Assembly (NCBI GenBank): GCA_964036195.1
Contig: OZ038450.1
Span: 10,542,701-10,606,700, forward strand
DNA length: 64,000 nucleotides
Reading direction: 5' to 3'
Source of the DNA: Sphaerolaimus hirsutus
Taxonomy: Eukaryota > Nematoda > Chromadorea > Monhysterida > Sphaerolaimidae
Below are positions 26,401-38,400 of the stretch, piece after piece. The stretch's first letter is position 1, and every line of letters begins with the position of its first letter. Under the pieces are notes generated by a model. It was given only the letters and a program-made list of their open reading frames with translations, was not told the DNA's origin and did not search any database. The translations under genes were made by a program, and so were the position numbers.

Positions 26401-29400
26401 TAATAAATTTTTTTTCTAGGGAAAGGGACCGGGACTGGGGCGTCGGGACCGGGGCCGGGAAGTTGTGATCGGGACTGCGCCAAACCGGGGAATTTACCGG
26501 GACCGTGGTCCCGTTTGAACCCCAAATTGGGGAAATTTTGGAATCAGGATTGGAATGTACAAATTTTAAGATCGGGATCACGGCGTCAGGATCAGGATAT
26601 CTGAATCACAAAAATTATACGGATTCGGTATCAGGATCCCGTCTGAACCCTAGCGGTTCCTGGGATAGATAGATATAGGAGTAGGGTAGATTTTGACCCT
26701 CTGGGGGGTTGGATAGATAGATATAGGAGTAGGGCAGATTTTGACCCTCTGGGGGGTTGGATAGATAGCAAATCGCTCCTCCAAAAGGATAGATAGCTGA
26801 ACAAAATTTGGTGGAGGGGGGTCGGGGGGTGGTGGGTTCGCGGGGGTTCAATATATAGGCTTTTTCAAGGTGTATAAGGAAGAAAAATCGCAAAAGTATG
26901 TGGAAGCTAAAAATGGGTATATAAGCACATATAGTAAACACCTTCCCGATCAAGTCCGGCCCCCAATTTTTTATTTTACTTCTGCCGTCCTATCTACAGT
27001 TCTAGGATGCGCCAGAAGCTAAAACTTGGGGTAGATATTGGCGCAACCCCCCTCTACTTCGCATGAATTCAAGGGGTCGCGGCAACCCCCTACAGGGTGG
27101 GTCACCGAGTGCAAAAAAATTTTGCAGCTTTTTTAGTGTCCCACACAGGTCTGGCCCCCACTGATTTCTTTCACTGCGGGTGCCGTACCTCCACCTGTGG
27201 GAGGGGTATAAATCTACAATTTTGGGGATGTGTCGCCAACACCCCTCTCCTACTATACACTGGCCAGGCAGTCTTTAGCAACTCACCACAGTGTGGGGTG
27301 CAAAGTTTAAAATTTATTAAAATGTTACTGTCCAACACAAGTCCAGCATCCAATTGAATTTCAAAAAATGAACACTTTTGTGTTGTTTTAACACTAATGT
27401 GGTTGACAATGTGAAATAAGCATGAAATATCCTCTAAAAAATATCTTATCCGACCTAAAACTGCCCACCACACAAACCCCTCCCCCCAAGTGGGTGACAA
27501 AAAAATCACTTTTTACAACTTTTTCATTAGACACTTGAACTGCTGGTTTACAATGATTTATAGAGGAGGGTTAAAAGTATCAAATTGTGTAAAAAACCTT
27601 ACCTCAAAAATGCCTTCATAAGAAAATTTGCTGGGGGTAAATTTAAAATTGTAAATTTTGCCTATTTTTGTTCCTGCAATGATGTCATTTTTACAATTTG
27701 AAATTCACCCCCAGCAAATTTTCTTATGAAGGCATTTTTGAGGTAAGATTTTTTACACAACTTGAGACCTTTAACCCTCCCCTATAAATTATTGTAAACC
27801 AGCCATTCAAGTGTCTAATAAAAAAGTTGTAAAAAGTGATTTTTTGTCACCCACTTGGGAGAAGGGGTTCATGTGGTGGCCAGTTTAAGGTTGGATAAGA
27901 TATTTTTAGAGGATATTTCATGCTTATTTCACATTGTCAACCACATAAGTGTTAAAACAACACAAAAGTGTCCATTTTTTAAATTCAATTGGATGCTGGA
28001 CGTGTGGGGCAGTAACATTTTAATAAATTTTAAACTTTGCACCCCACATTGTGGTGAGTTGCCAAAAACCGCCTGGCCAGTGTATAGTAGGGGAGGGGTG
28101 TTGGCGACACAACCCAAAATTTTTTTAGATCTATACCCCTCCCACAGCTGGAGATACGGGACCTGCAGTGTAAGAAATCAACTGGGGGCCGGACCTGTGC
28201 GGGACAGTGAAAACGCTGCAAATTTTTTTCACGTATATGGAGACCCCCTCTATAGTGAGTCGCCGCTGCCCCATTTATTCATGAAGGGTAGTGGGGGGTT
28301 GCGCCTATATACCACCCAAGTTTTAGTTTTCCACCCCTCCCACAACTGGAGATATGGCCTGCGAAGTGAAAAAAAAATAGGCGGCCGGACTTGATCGGGA
28401 AGGTGTTTACTAAAAATAGCTGAAAATAGGTAGATGACACATGAACTAGGGATTTTGGAGTGAAAATCTTAAAAAGTTACAAAAAGTAGTGAATTTAGAC
28501 GAAAATTGGGGTATAGTTTCTCAAAAATCGCTCCAGATAGGTAGATAGCTGGCCGATTTGGGGAGGATAGAAGCCTTGGGCATTTGGGGGTTAGAGGATA
28601 GAAGCCCAAAATTTTGTCTCCGGGATAGATAGAAAGCAGAGTGGCCTCTGGAATAGATAGCTAGCTGGGCGGTTTGGGAGGCGGTAACCCCCCCCCCTTT
28701 CCTACCCCTGGTTAAGCACTACTCCATGTCTAACTTCACTTGAACTAACGAACATTTGATAAATGGCGATTTACATAACGAGTCTACATAAAAAGTGGAT
28801 TGTTTTGGCATAAATCAACACTTACAATGCTATCCCATTGCTCCACAACCATTCTAAGGCTATATATTTATATATATCATCACAGGTACTGCCACTTGAC
28901 ATATATACCTGTATTTATTTACTCAGAACTAGGGTATCAAAAATTTTTTTTTACGGAAAACGGAAACGGAAACGGAAAAAAATTTTCAGCGGCCGGAAAA
29001 CGGAACGGAAAACGGAAAAACATTTGCACTTGGCGGAAAACGGAAACGGAAACGGAAAAAAAATTTCAGCGGCTGGAAAACGGAAAAAGAGGCTGGAAAA
29101 ACGGAAATGGAAAAATCAAATTTGCACGGAAATGGGAAAACTTGCTGAAATTTTGCCAGAAAATGGATAAAATTTGCTGGAAGTGGAAAAAAATGTGCAG
29201 TAATTCTGCTGGAAACAGAAAAAAATTTTACATCATTGACAATCTGCATGAATTTTTACCAGTTTGGCTGATCAGAAAACAGAAAGTTGAGCCAGAAAAA
29301 AGTAAAATCAGGCGGAAAAATAGAAAATTGAGGCGGAAAATGGAAAAAAGGTGGAAAAACTGGAAATTGAGGCGGAAAATGGAAAAAAGGCGGAAAAACT

Positions 29401-32400
29401 GAAAATTAAGCCGGAAAACGGAAAATGAGCCGGAAAAACGGAAACGGAAAAAAAAGTTGCCGGAAAACGGAACGGAAAACGGAAAAAAAATTTCAGCAGC
29501 CGGAAAACGGAACGGAAAACGGAAAAAATTTGCCTGCGGAAAACGGAAACGGAAAACGGAAAACGGAAATTTGACACCCTACTCAGAACCATATTTTGGA
29601 GCTCTTTAGGAAATATCTTGACATTTTTTGATTAAAAACAATGAAAAATGCGTGGTTTTTTAAATCAAAAGCGATGTCGTTGAAAAAAACGCTTTTTCCA
29701 TCCCTAGTTCACATTAGGCATGACTAGGGTTGGTCGATGTTTTTTTAAACGTTTTTTTATTTAAAAAAAACGTTAAAACAACAAAAACATGACGTCAAAA
29801 ATGTTTTTTTTTTAAACATCAGCCGAAATTTTTAGTACTAAGCACTAGGTATTTTGCAAAAATTTTGTGCGCAAGCGCGCAATTTCACACACAAATTGAC
29901 ATTGGTGGTTGTTTTCATTGGTTTTGTGGCATTTTTAGTATCAAAGTATCCATTTCTATGTGCTACCATGGGTTAATAAGCCATCATATGTTGCTGTACT
30001 ATATAATATTGAGGTAATGTGCTTCCATGTACCTCCACAGTGTGTAACTTCACTCCCAAAGTAACAACCTCCTTTTTTAACCATGTTTCATCACTATTCC
30101 GAATGACTATTCACGATCACTACCAAACTTTACCTGAAGTCACAAGCATTCGACTATAAGGCGATATACGAATGATATGTCGATGAAAAATGGATATTTT
30201 TGACACAAATCACCACTTATAATGCTATCCCATGGCTCCACAGCCATTATATGGTCATATATAACATCACAGAGTATTGCCAATGTCTGATATACCTATA
30301 TATGTTGACACAAGGTCATATCTGGGAACTTTAAAAAAAAACGTTTTTTATTTAAAAAAACGTTTAAAAAACGTTTGTTTTTTTGGAAAAAAACATCGAG
30401 TTAAAAAAAACGTTTTTTTTCCAACCCTAGGCACGACTAGTGATGTAAGAAGCGCCAGAACTATGGCGCCAAGCGCCAAAAGCGCCATGGCACTATTCAT
30501 GGGTATAGCGCCAAGCGCCACAGCAAAATAGCGCCAAGCGCCAAGAGCGCCATGGCGGTTTTTGCTTTGGCGCTAGCGCCATGGCGCTTTTACATCACTA
30601 GGCATGACACACAAGTAGTGAGACTTCTCTCATATCTAGAGCCATCACTATCTGGGAGGTTTTGAAAGAATACGTTAACCTTTTACCTAGTCGTAACGTA
30701 AAACGCGAAAAACGTGGTCGGAAAAACGCTGTTTTTTTCAATCCTAATTTGAACAACCACGAACAGCGTGCTCAGCTCACCACTCGAAAGCGAGCTGGAT
30801 GACTCATCAAAATGCGCGACCCGATTAGCCAGTCTGCGTCTAGCGATGGTCTTTGGCGAAGGTGTGTACACAAATGAAGAGTCGCTCGTGTCGGCCAGCG
30901 ACCTGTACGAGTCCGTCGAGGTGGACAGCGACGGCGCCGACGCGCCAGACCGCCGCAGCACGTCATAGCAGCCAGACCATGACAGGCCCACGTGCATGGG
31001 CATAGCGCCGCGAATATTTGGCAGTTATTTAGACGCCGTAGGAATTCACTGCATGAATGAAGACGGGCTTATCACGGATTTAAATGGCGCGAGTGACACC
31101 CACACGTGTGATAACAATCTGTTATCACGCTAAATACAGACAAATACAGACCCACACGTATCTTCGGCCAAAGGGCCAAAAAACGAACAAAACTAAAACG
31201 TACGACAAAACGCACGGGAAAATGCTACATGAATATGCAGAGAAATCATGTTAACCCGTCGTCAAAAATGAAACGAGAGCCGCAACACGCCGCGGTGCAT
31301 AGAACGCGACCGAAATTGTCAGCGGCGGCACGCTCTCAAGGCAGCCGCGGCGACAAGTAACAAATTGCATTCATAACCGCCGCCGCGGCGCCGCGGCCGA
31401 GTAAAACGTCGAATATGCACTTTTCAAAGTCACTAAACAGTGTCTGGCGCGGCGTTCGCCAGCTGTGAATGTGAAAGTATTCATGGGCGAGTGCTACAAG
31501 CACGCTTGAACTATTGAGTGCCGCTCTGCAGTCTGCGGCCTTGATGCGGCAGAACAAACAGCGCCATTGCAATCGGTCGTTGCGCTCGAACGCCCCGGCA
31601 CTGCAATCAGTGCAGCGGCTCATGAAATCGAATTTCTCACTTTCACACAAAATAATTTCCGCGCAAAAGGCGCCAGCTGCAGGCGATGCAGTCGCGCGAT
31701 AACGATGACAAATTGGATGCGCGCGCAGAATGTACATCGCACATGGCCAGGCAGCAGAGAACGACAGCCACAGAACCGCTTTCCAAAGGCGGCACAATTC
31801 GCCATTCGCCCACACTAACGACAACGACACGCTCATCCGTGTCAACTCACTCATGGACGCGGACGCGACGCAGTGGTGCAGGCTGCGGCTGCGCGCCAAG
31901 CCGTCCACCTCGGCCAGCCGGCTGCAGCTGCGACGGTCGCGGCGCAGCAGCGCCCTGGAGCGGCACCAAGTGCGTTGCATAGCCGCCAGGGGGCCGGCGG
32001 ACATCGCCGCCAACGAAATGCAGTGTTGCAGTCGATCCGCCGTCGAGTAATACACGGCAGCCGTAGGTCGACTCGTTTGTTAGAACCCTGTTTGTGTTTG
32101 TTTGTAACTGTCGGGCAGAGTAAATACACCTGACGAGCGAATAAGGCCGGTCTGCGTCATGAATAGTGGATAAGGGCACAAATCAATAGAAAGAGCGCGC
32201 AAGCAAGCAGACGAGTGCCCATAAAACAGAATGTAGTGGGACGTGAGTCACGACAGCCGCTGCGCTGGGTACAGCGCATGAAAGCGGCACTATTGGTTTG
32301 CGTCCAGCAATCAATGATGCAATATGTGCGCATGGAACGCGCCAGCCGGCCGCCGACACGGCCTAATGGGCCTGCACGCAATCATCGAGATCAGGCCGCA

Positions 32401-35400
32401 TTTTCACTGCGTGTCCGTGATCAGCTCAGCGGCGGCGCGCAAGGGAAGGGCGGCAAAACAGCGCGGCAGCACTAAGCCCGGCTCAGCTTAAGCACGGCTG
32501 CCCCATGATACACAATTACGCGGCTGACGCGCGCGCCACTGCATGTGACAGACACTGACAGATATCCAGACACAACAGGGCACGCGCGTATCAGAATTGC
32601 CGCACACTGCTGTTGCTTCAGGCTTGCCACCCGAATTGATAATTGGCACCCGAATTGATAATTGTCGCTCGTTTTCTAATGGCATGCCAGATAAGAAATT
32701 TAATGAACCGATAATGACATGCTGCACGATAAAACCCAGTGTCCGGGATACACGAGTAAAGCGGACAAAATTGAATATGCTGATAATAGGCGAATAAAAA
32801 TCAAAAATGATAGGCGAAAATTAGGAAGGAGAAAGTTTTTTACGACCCGTTTTTAAAAACAATGTTTTTTTCTAAATGTTTTATTTCAAAATATAAGAAA
32901 TATATTTATGATTCAACATATACAGTTATCTAGAGAAGTACAGGAAATTGAAAAGGTTTCAATGCATTAAAAAATCTGGCCATAGCTAGCCGCAGTACCA
33001 GCCGGTTGCATCAATTTTTTGTGTTCACTCATAAATAGCAGTGAGAAAAACAAATAACTGCTGCATTGTGAACCCCCCCCCCCTCAAACCGCCCAGCTAT
33101 CTATCTATCCCGGAGGCAAAATTTTGGGCTACTATCCCCTCCCCCCGCCCCAATTCGGCCAGCTGTCTATCTATCTGGAGCAGGGGTCTCCAGGATTTTG
33201 GCCCTCGCGGGGGCTGGATAGATAGCAAATCGCTCCTCCGGAGGGATAGATAGCTGAAAAATTTTCTGGGGGGGGGCTGGCGGGGGCACAATATATAGGC
33301 TTTTTCAAGGTTAAGAAAACAGAAAGGGGAAAAAATCGCTAAGAATCAGTTAAAAGTAGCCAAAAGTAGGTTTAAAATGGCTAAAAATAGGTATATAACC
33401 ATGTATATAGCCGGAAAGCACGATTTTGAAGGTGAAAAACTATAAAAATGTGCGAAAATTGGTGATTTTGAGCAAAAATTGGGGCAAAATTTCTCAATAA
33501 CCACTCCAGATAGATAGATAGCTGAGCGATTTGGGGGGGGGGTCTTTGGGGGTAGTAGCCAAAAATTTTGCCTCGGGATAGATAGATAGCTGAGCGGCCT
33601 CCGGGATAGATAGATAGCTGGCCGATTTGGGGGGGGGGCAGCCCCCCCCTAGGAGACCCCTGATCTGGAGCGATTTTTCAGAAACTATACCCCAATTTTC
33701 GCTTAAAATCGCTATTTTTCATACATTTTTATAGATTTTCACTTCCAAAATCATGGTTCTGGTTCCTATTTGCCTATTTTCAGCTATATTTAGTACTATA
33801 TGCTCTATGCACAAGTTCATGCGTCTAATTGCCTATTTTTAGTACTATATCGCTTATATACCCATTTTTAGCGAATTTATTCCTTTTCTTCATTAAACAC
33901 CTTGAAAAAAGCGTATATATCGAACCCCCAATCCCCCCCCCCAAATTTTTTCCATCTATCCATCTATCTATCTATCTATCTATCCATCTCGGAGGCCGCT
34001 CAGCTATCTATCCAACTACCCGGAGGGTCAAAATCTAGAATACGCCTGCTTCATGGGCACTGCATGGGTTCAGTAGGGGGGGTTGGGGGGGGGAGGGTTA
34101 CCCCCACACGCTCCAGCTATCTATATACCAATCTAGCAATTTTTTCACTTTTTTCCTTCTAAAGATTTAAAAACACTAAAAATTGGGTCCTATTGAACCC
34201 ATGCGAACCCCCCCTCCAAAAACAACAAGTATACACATGATTACTGATGGAAAGGTGCCATTTGAGGGCACCATGGTGCCCTGTATACTACTTTAGCCAC
34301 TTGTGCACTGGGTAAACTTGTGCACCGGCACAGGCCCATGGAAAGTGCCCTTTAACAGTTTGTTAAAAAACGTTTTAAAACACAAGCATGGTTTTTAAGC
34401 AGTGGCTGAAACTTACAGAAAATATTCACAATGTATTTTGTATTTTTTTGTGTGCAAGTGCGCAATTCTCCACACACATTAACATTGGATGTAGTTCTCA
34501 AAGTTTTTTTTTATTTTCAACGCCTAACCATCATATAGTTATATGTACCATATTTGGGAATTTTCAAAACGCTATTGGAAAAAACTTATTTTTAAGGGTC
34601 ATCAAAGTGTTTTCCATCCCCATCCGCAATAGTTTTTCCCCACTGAAATTTCAACCTATGATGTAGTTCAGAACCAATCAAGGTGTTCAACCACGCACTT
34701 AAGAACATTGTAGGAGAAACAGTCGGCTGGTTTCGGACTGTTTTTACATGACAATAGTCATAATCAAGACGTGTTCTTTCGTCGCGTGTCGAATTTGCAT
34801 TAATTGACTTGTCGTAAAACTAGTCACCTTGTAGGCATTATGGTCGCCGCCAGCCGTTACAGCTCATGACAAACGCAAATAAACATTTAAAAGTTAGTCG
34901 GATGCAAACGACTTTGTAATAGTATTAGATTAGGATAAATCGGTGTAATTGTTTTAAAAATAGTTTCGATGCCTTTAAAGTGTAAACCCTTTGAATAAAC
35001 ACCGTCCCGATGTAATAGATCTCATCAAAATGTATCATTTTTGACTGAAAGGTGGACTGTGGTTTTTCCTCCATACTTGTAGTTAAATATTGTGTTGACA
35101 CGCGGCTTACTAGGGATGGCCAAAAATGGGTTTTTAACGACCCTGTTTTTACAAAAACAACAAAAAAAAATTAAAATTTAAAACATTTTTTCAAGTTTTT
35201 TTAAAGCTGCAAATACGGTTATGAGTCAACATATACAGGTATATCAGAGAATTGCCAGTACTTTGTGATGTTAAATATAGCCATAGAATGGTTGTGGAGC
35301 CATGGGATAGCATTATCAGTAGGGTTGGAAAAAAAACGTTCTTTTCACTCGATGTTTTCTTAAAAAAACGTTTTTTTTTAAAGCTCCCGGATATGACCTA

Positions 35401-38400
35401 GTGTCAACATATATAGGTATATCAGACAGTAGCAATACTCTGTGATGTGAAATATGACTATATAATGGCTGTGGAGCCATAGGATGGCCTTATAAGTGGT
35501 GATTTGTGTCAAAAATATCCATTTTTTGTCGACATGTTTGTATATCGCCTTATAGTCGAATGTTTGTGACTTCAGGTGAAGTGTGGCACGGAAAAGTGAT
35601 CAAACAAGGTTTTAAAAGGAGGTTGTTACTTTGGGAGTGAAGTTACACACTGTGGAGGTACATATTATATATTATATAGAACTCAATATTATATATTACA
35701 GCAACATAAATATGTCGGCTTATTCACCCATGGTAGCACATAGAAATGGATGTTTTGATACTAAAAATGCAACAAAACCAATGAAAACAACCACCAATGT
35801 CAATTTGTGTGTGAAATTGCGCGCTTGCGTGCAAAAATTTTTGCAAAATACCTAGTGCTTAGTAGGGTTGGGGAACCGAACCGACCCGAACCGAACCGAA
35901 CCGAGAACCGAGCACTATTTTGGAACCGAGAACCGAGAACCGGAACCGAGCTTGAGAACCGAACCGGAACCGAGAACCGGCACTTATACCCGGAACCGAA
36001 GTAAATACCCGAAAGAACCGAAATTTTCTAGGAATCTTTGAAAATCTTCAAATTTTTGAACAGCGTTTTCTCAACACCTACATCTAAGCCTTTAAACAGC
36101 AGCTGAACATCTTGGTGTGTGTTCAGAATTGCAAAGTTCATCTGTTTGCAAAATGATTGCGCAGGAGCGTGTAATTTCACATATACTCCAGTGACATTAC
36201 ACCTTACAATGAAATGTACCATATCCCACCTGAAAAAAGAACAAACATACAAAAATTTCATCATATTTATCGAATTGCTTTGATAAATATGATGAATTTT
36301 TTTTATGTATGTTCATTTAATCAGATGGGATATGGTAGATTTCATTGTAAGGTGTAATGTCGCTGCAGTATACACATTATCACTGGTAGTAGTTTTCATT
36401 GGTTTTGTGGCAGTTTTAACCGTAGTTGGCAAAAGTTATTTATGTTTGTACTCAAAAAAATACGCGTACTCACTCGCGTACTACATAAATACATTTACGT
36501 TTCCTCCAGAAAAAAATACCAGTACTCATTTACTCGTGTACTTTTTGAAAGTACGCGAGTACAGAAAACGTATACGTTTGCTTTTACACTTTTTTAAATA
36601 CCAGTATTATTATAACAATTCTATGTCTGCATTCTACCATGAAATACTAACCTGTGATATGCTTCTGTAGTATGAAATATCCAACCAATGTACATACACA
36701 TGTAAACTTGGGTATATTGTTTTTCTGTCATTCAGCCAATTATTACCCGATACCCGGTTATTTTATTACCCGGAACCGAAATTTTGATCATTTTAGAACC
36801 GAAAGAACCGAACCGGAACCGAGTTTAAGAACCGAACCGAGAACCGGAACCGAAAATTTTCAGGAACCGAGAACCGATACCCGAACCGAAATCTTTTGGA
36901 ACCGAGAACCGAGAACCGGAACCGAAAATTTTGAAATTCCCAACCCTAGTGCTTAGTACTAAAAATTTCGGCCGATGTTAAAAAAAATAAACATTGCGGA
37001 CGTCATGTTGTTTTTTTCAAACGTTTAAAAAAAACATCAGCCAACCCTAATTATAAGTGGTGATTTCTGTCAAAAATATCCATTTTTTGTCGACTTGTTA
37101 TGTATATCGCCTTTTGTCGAATGTTCGTGACTTTAGTGACAATATAAGTTTTGCATGGCATAGTGCTTAAATCAGGTTATAAGATTATGTAATACATTGA
37201 CAGTGATGTTTCACACTGTAGAAATATGTGGGAGCGCTACTGTGAATCCCCATCAACTGTAGATGGATATAGGGTTCAAACGGGACCAGTTTTTCGGACC
37301 GGGACCGGGACCAGAAATTTCCTAATGTCGGGACCGGGACCGGGACTGGGGGGTCGGGACCGGGACTGGCTTTTTTCAATTGTCGGGACCGGGACCGGGA
37401 CCGGGACTGGGGGGTCGGGACCGGGACTGCGATTTGCCGAACCAGGTACCGGCACCGCGGTATTGTTTGAACCTTATTGGTATGTAATATCCAGCCAATG
37501 TTGTTCCACACACCTCCACTGCGTGAAGGACCACTCTCAATGTATTAGCCTTTTCTTATAACATTATTCAAGCAGTATTTCATTGCCATCTTCACTTGAA
37601 GTTGTGAATATATGATGAAACGCAATGTACGCAGGATTTTTTTAGGAGGGGGGGGGGGCGGTGCCAGTTGTAGGTGCCAACGCCATGGCAGTATTGGCGC
37701 TGGCGTTGGCGCCAACGTCTACAATGTAGGTTTCTTTATATACCTATATTTCGTACTAGAATCATGTTGGGGACCTTTCTAACGCTGTCACATTATGAAA
37801 AAATACATAGTAATCATTGGCTGGGTATTTGCACGCTTGCGCGCAAAATTTTTTTTGATGTTCCTACAAAATCGCTTTATAAAAGTGCCATTTCTGGCAA
37901 TTTTTTTTGAAAAAATCGTTTTTTCCATTACTTGTCGGGACCGCTATAAAATTCCGGGACCGGGACCGGGACTGGGTGGTCGGGACCGGGACCGCCCCAG
38001 TCCCGACTTTTTGCCGAACCATATACCGGGACCGCGGTCCCGTTTGAACCCTAGCTGGATACCCCATTATGGTAAACTCAGATGCATTCAAAGCTTATTT
38101 ATCAGTTTTCAAAAGTTCAGCTAAAAACTAGTGTGAATTGAGCAAATGTTTTTTTAATGTCCAATTAAATTGATCCAATTATGGAAAATAATGCAGAAAA
38201 TTGATATTTTACCTTGATTTCGCAAATTTTGCGTTTGCCTGAGGTTTCACAGCATGTGTGGTAAACGAAATGGTAAATATAATGTTAAATTGCACTAAAT
38301 TAAATTAAATATTTATTAGAAGCCACTACAGTAACAATGCACCTGCTTCATTCAAGTGGAATTTTTCTACAAAAATATTCTTTTGAAAAAAGCTGAAATT

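Larger units (their letters stand above)
35320..37049. mobile_element. TAGGGTTGG hAT-like MITE carrying nested insertions
   Basis: Ends are tagggttggaaaaaaaacgt and catcagccaaccctа-type (CCAACCCTA). Flanks attatcag (35312-35319) and attataag (37050-37057) form an 8-bp duplication with one mismatch. The host element is interrupted by 35863-36948. It may itself lie in an older element starting tagggatggcc at 35111. Confidence 0.85.

Noticed and set aside
27097..28394. 112-179 aa open frames inside the palindrome
   Set aside because: Frames in the two arms mirror each other and resemble no protein; they follow from the inverted repeat.
31336..32055. 239-codon open frame on the minus strand as a stand-alone gene
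   Set aside because: Unusual amino-acid order, no family resemblance, and a consensus GTGAGT donor at 31850 in the middle. The upstream part fits better as an alternative AGAP first exon.
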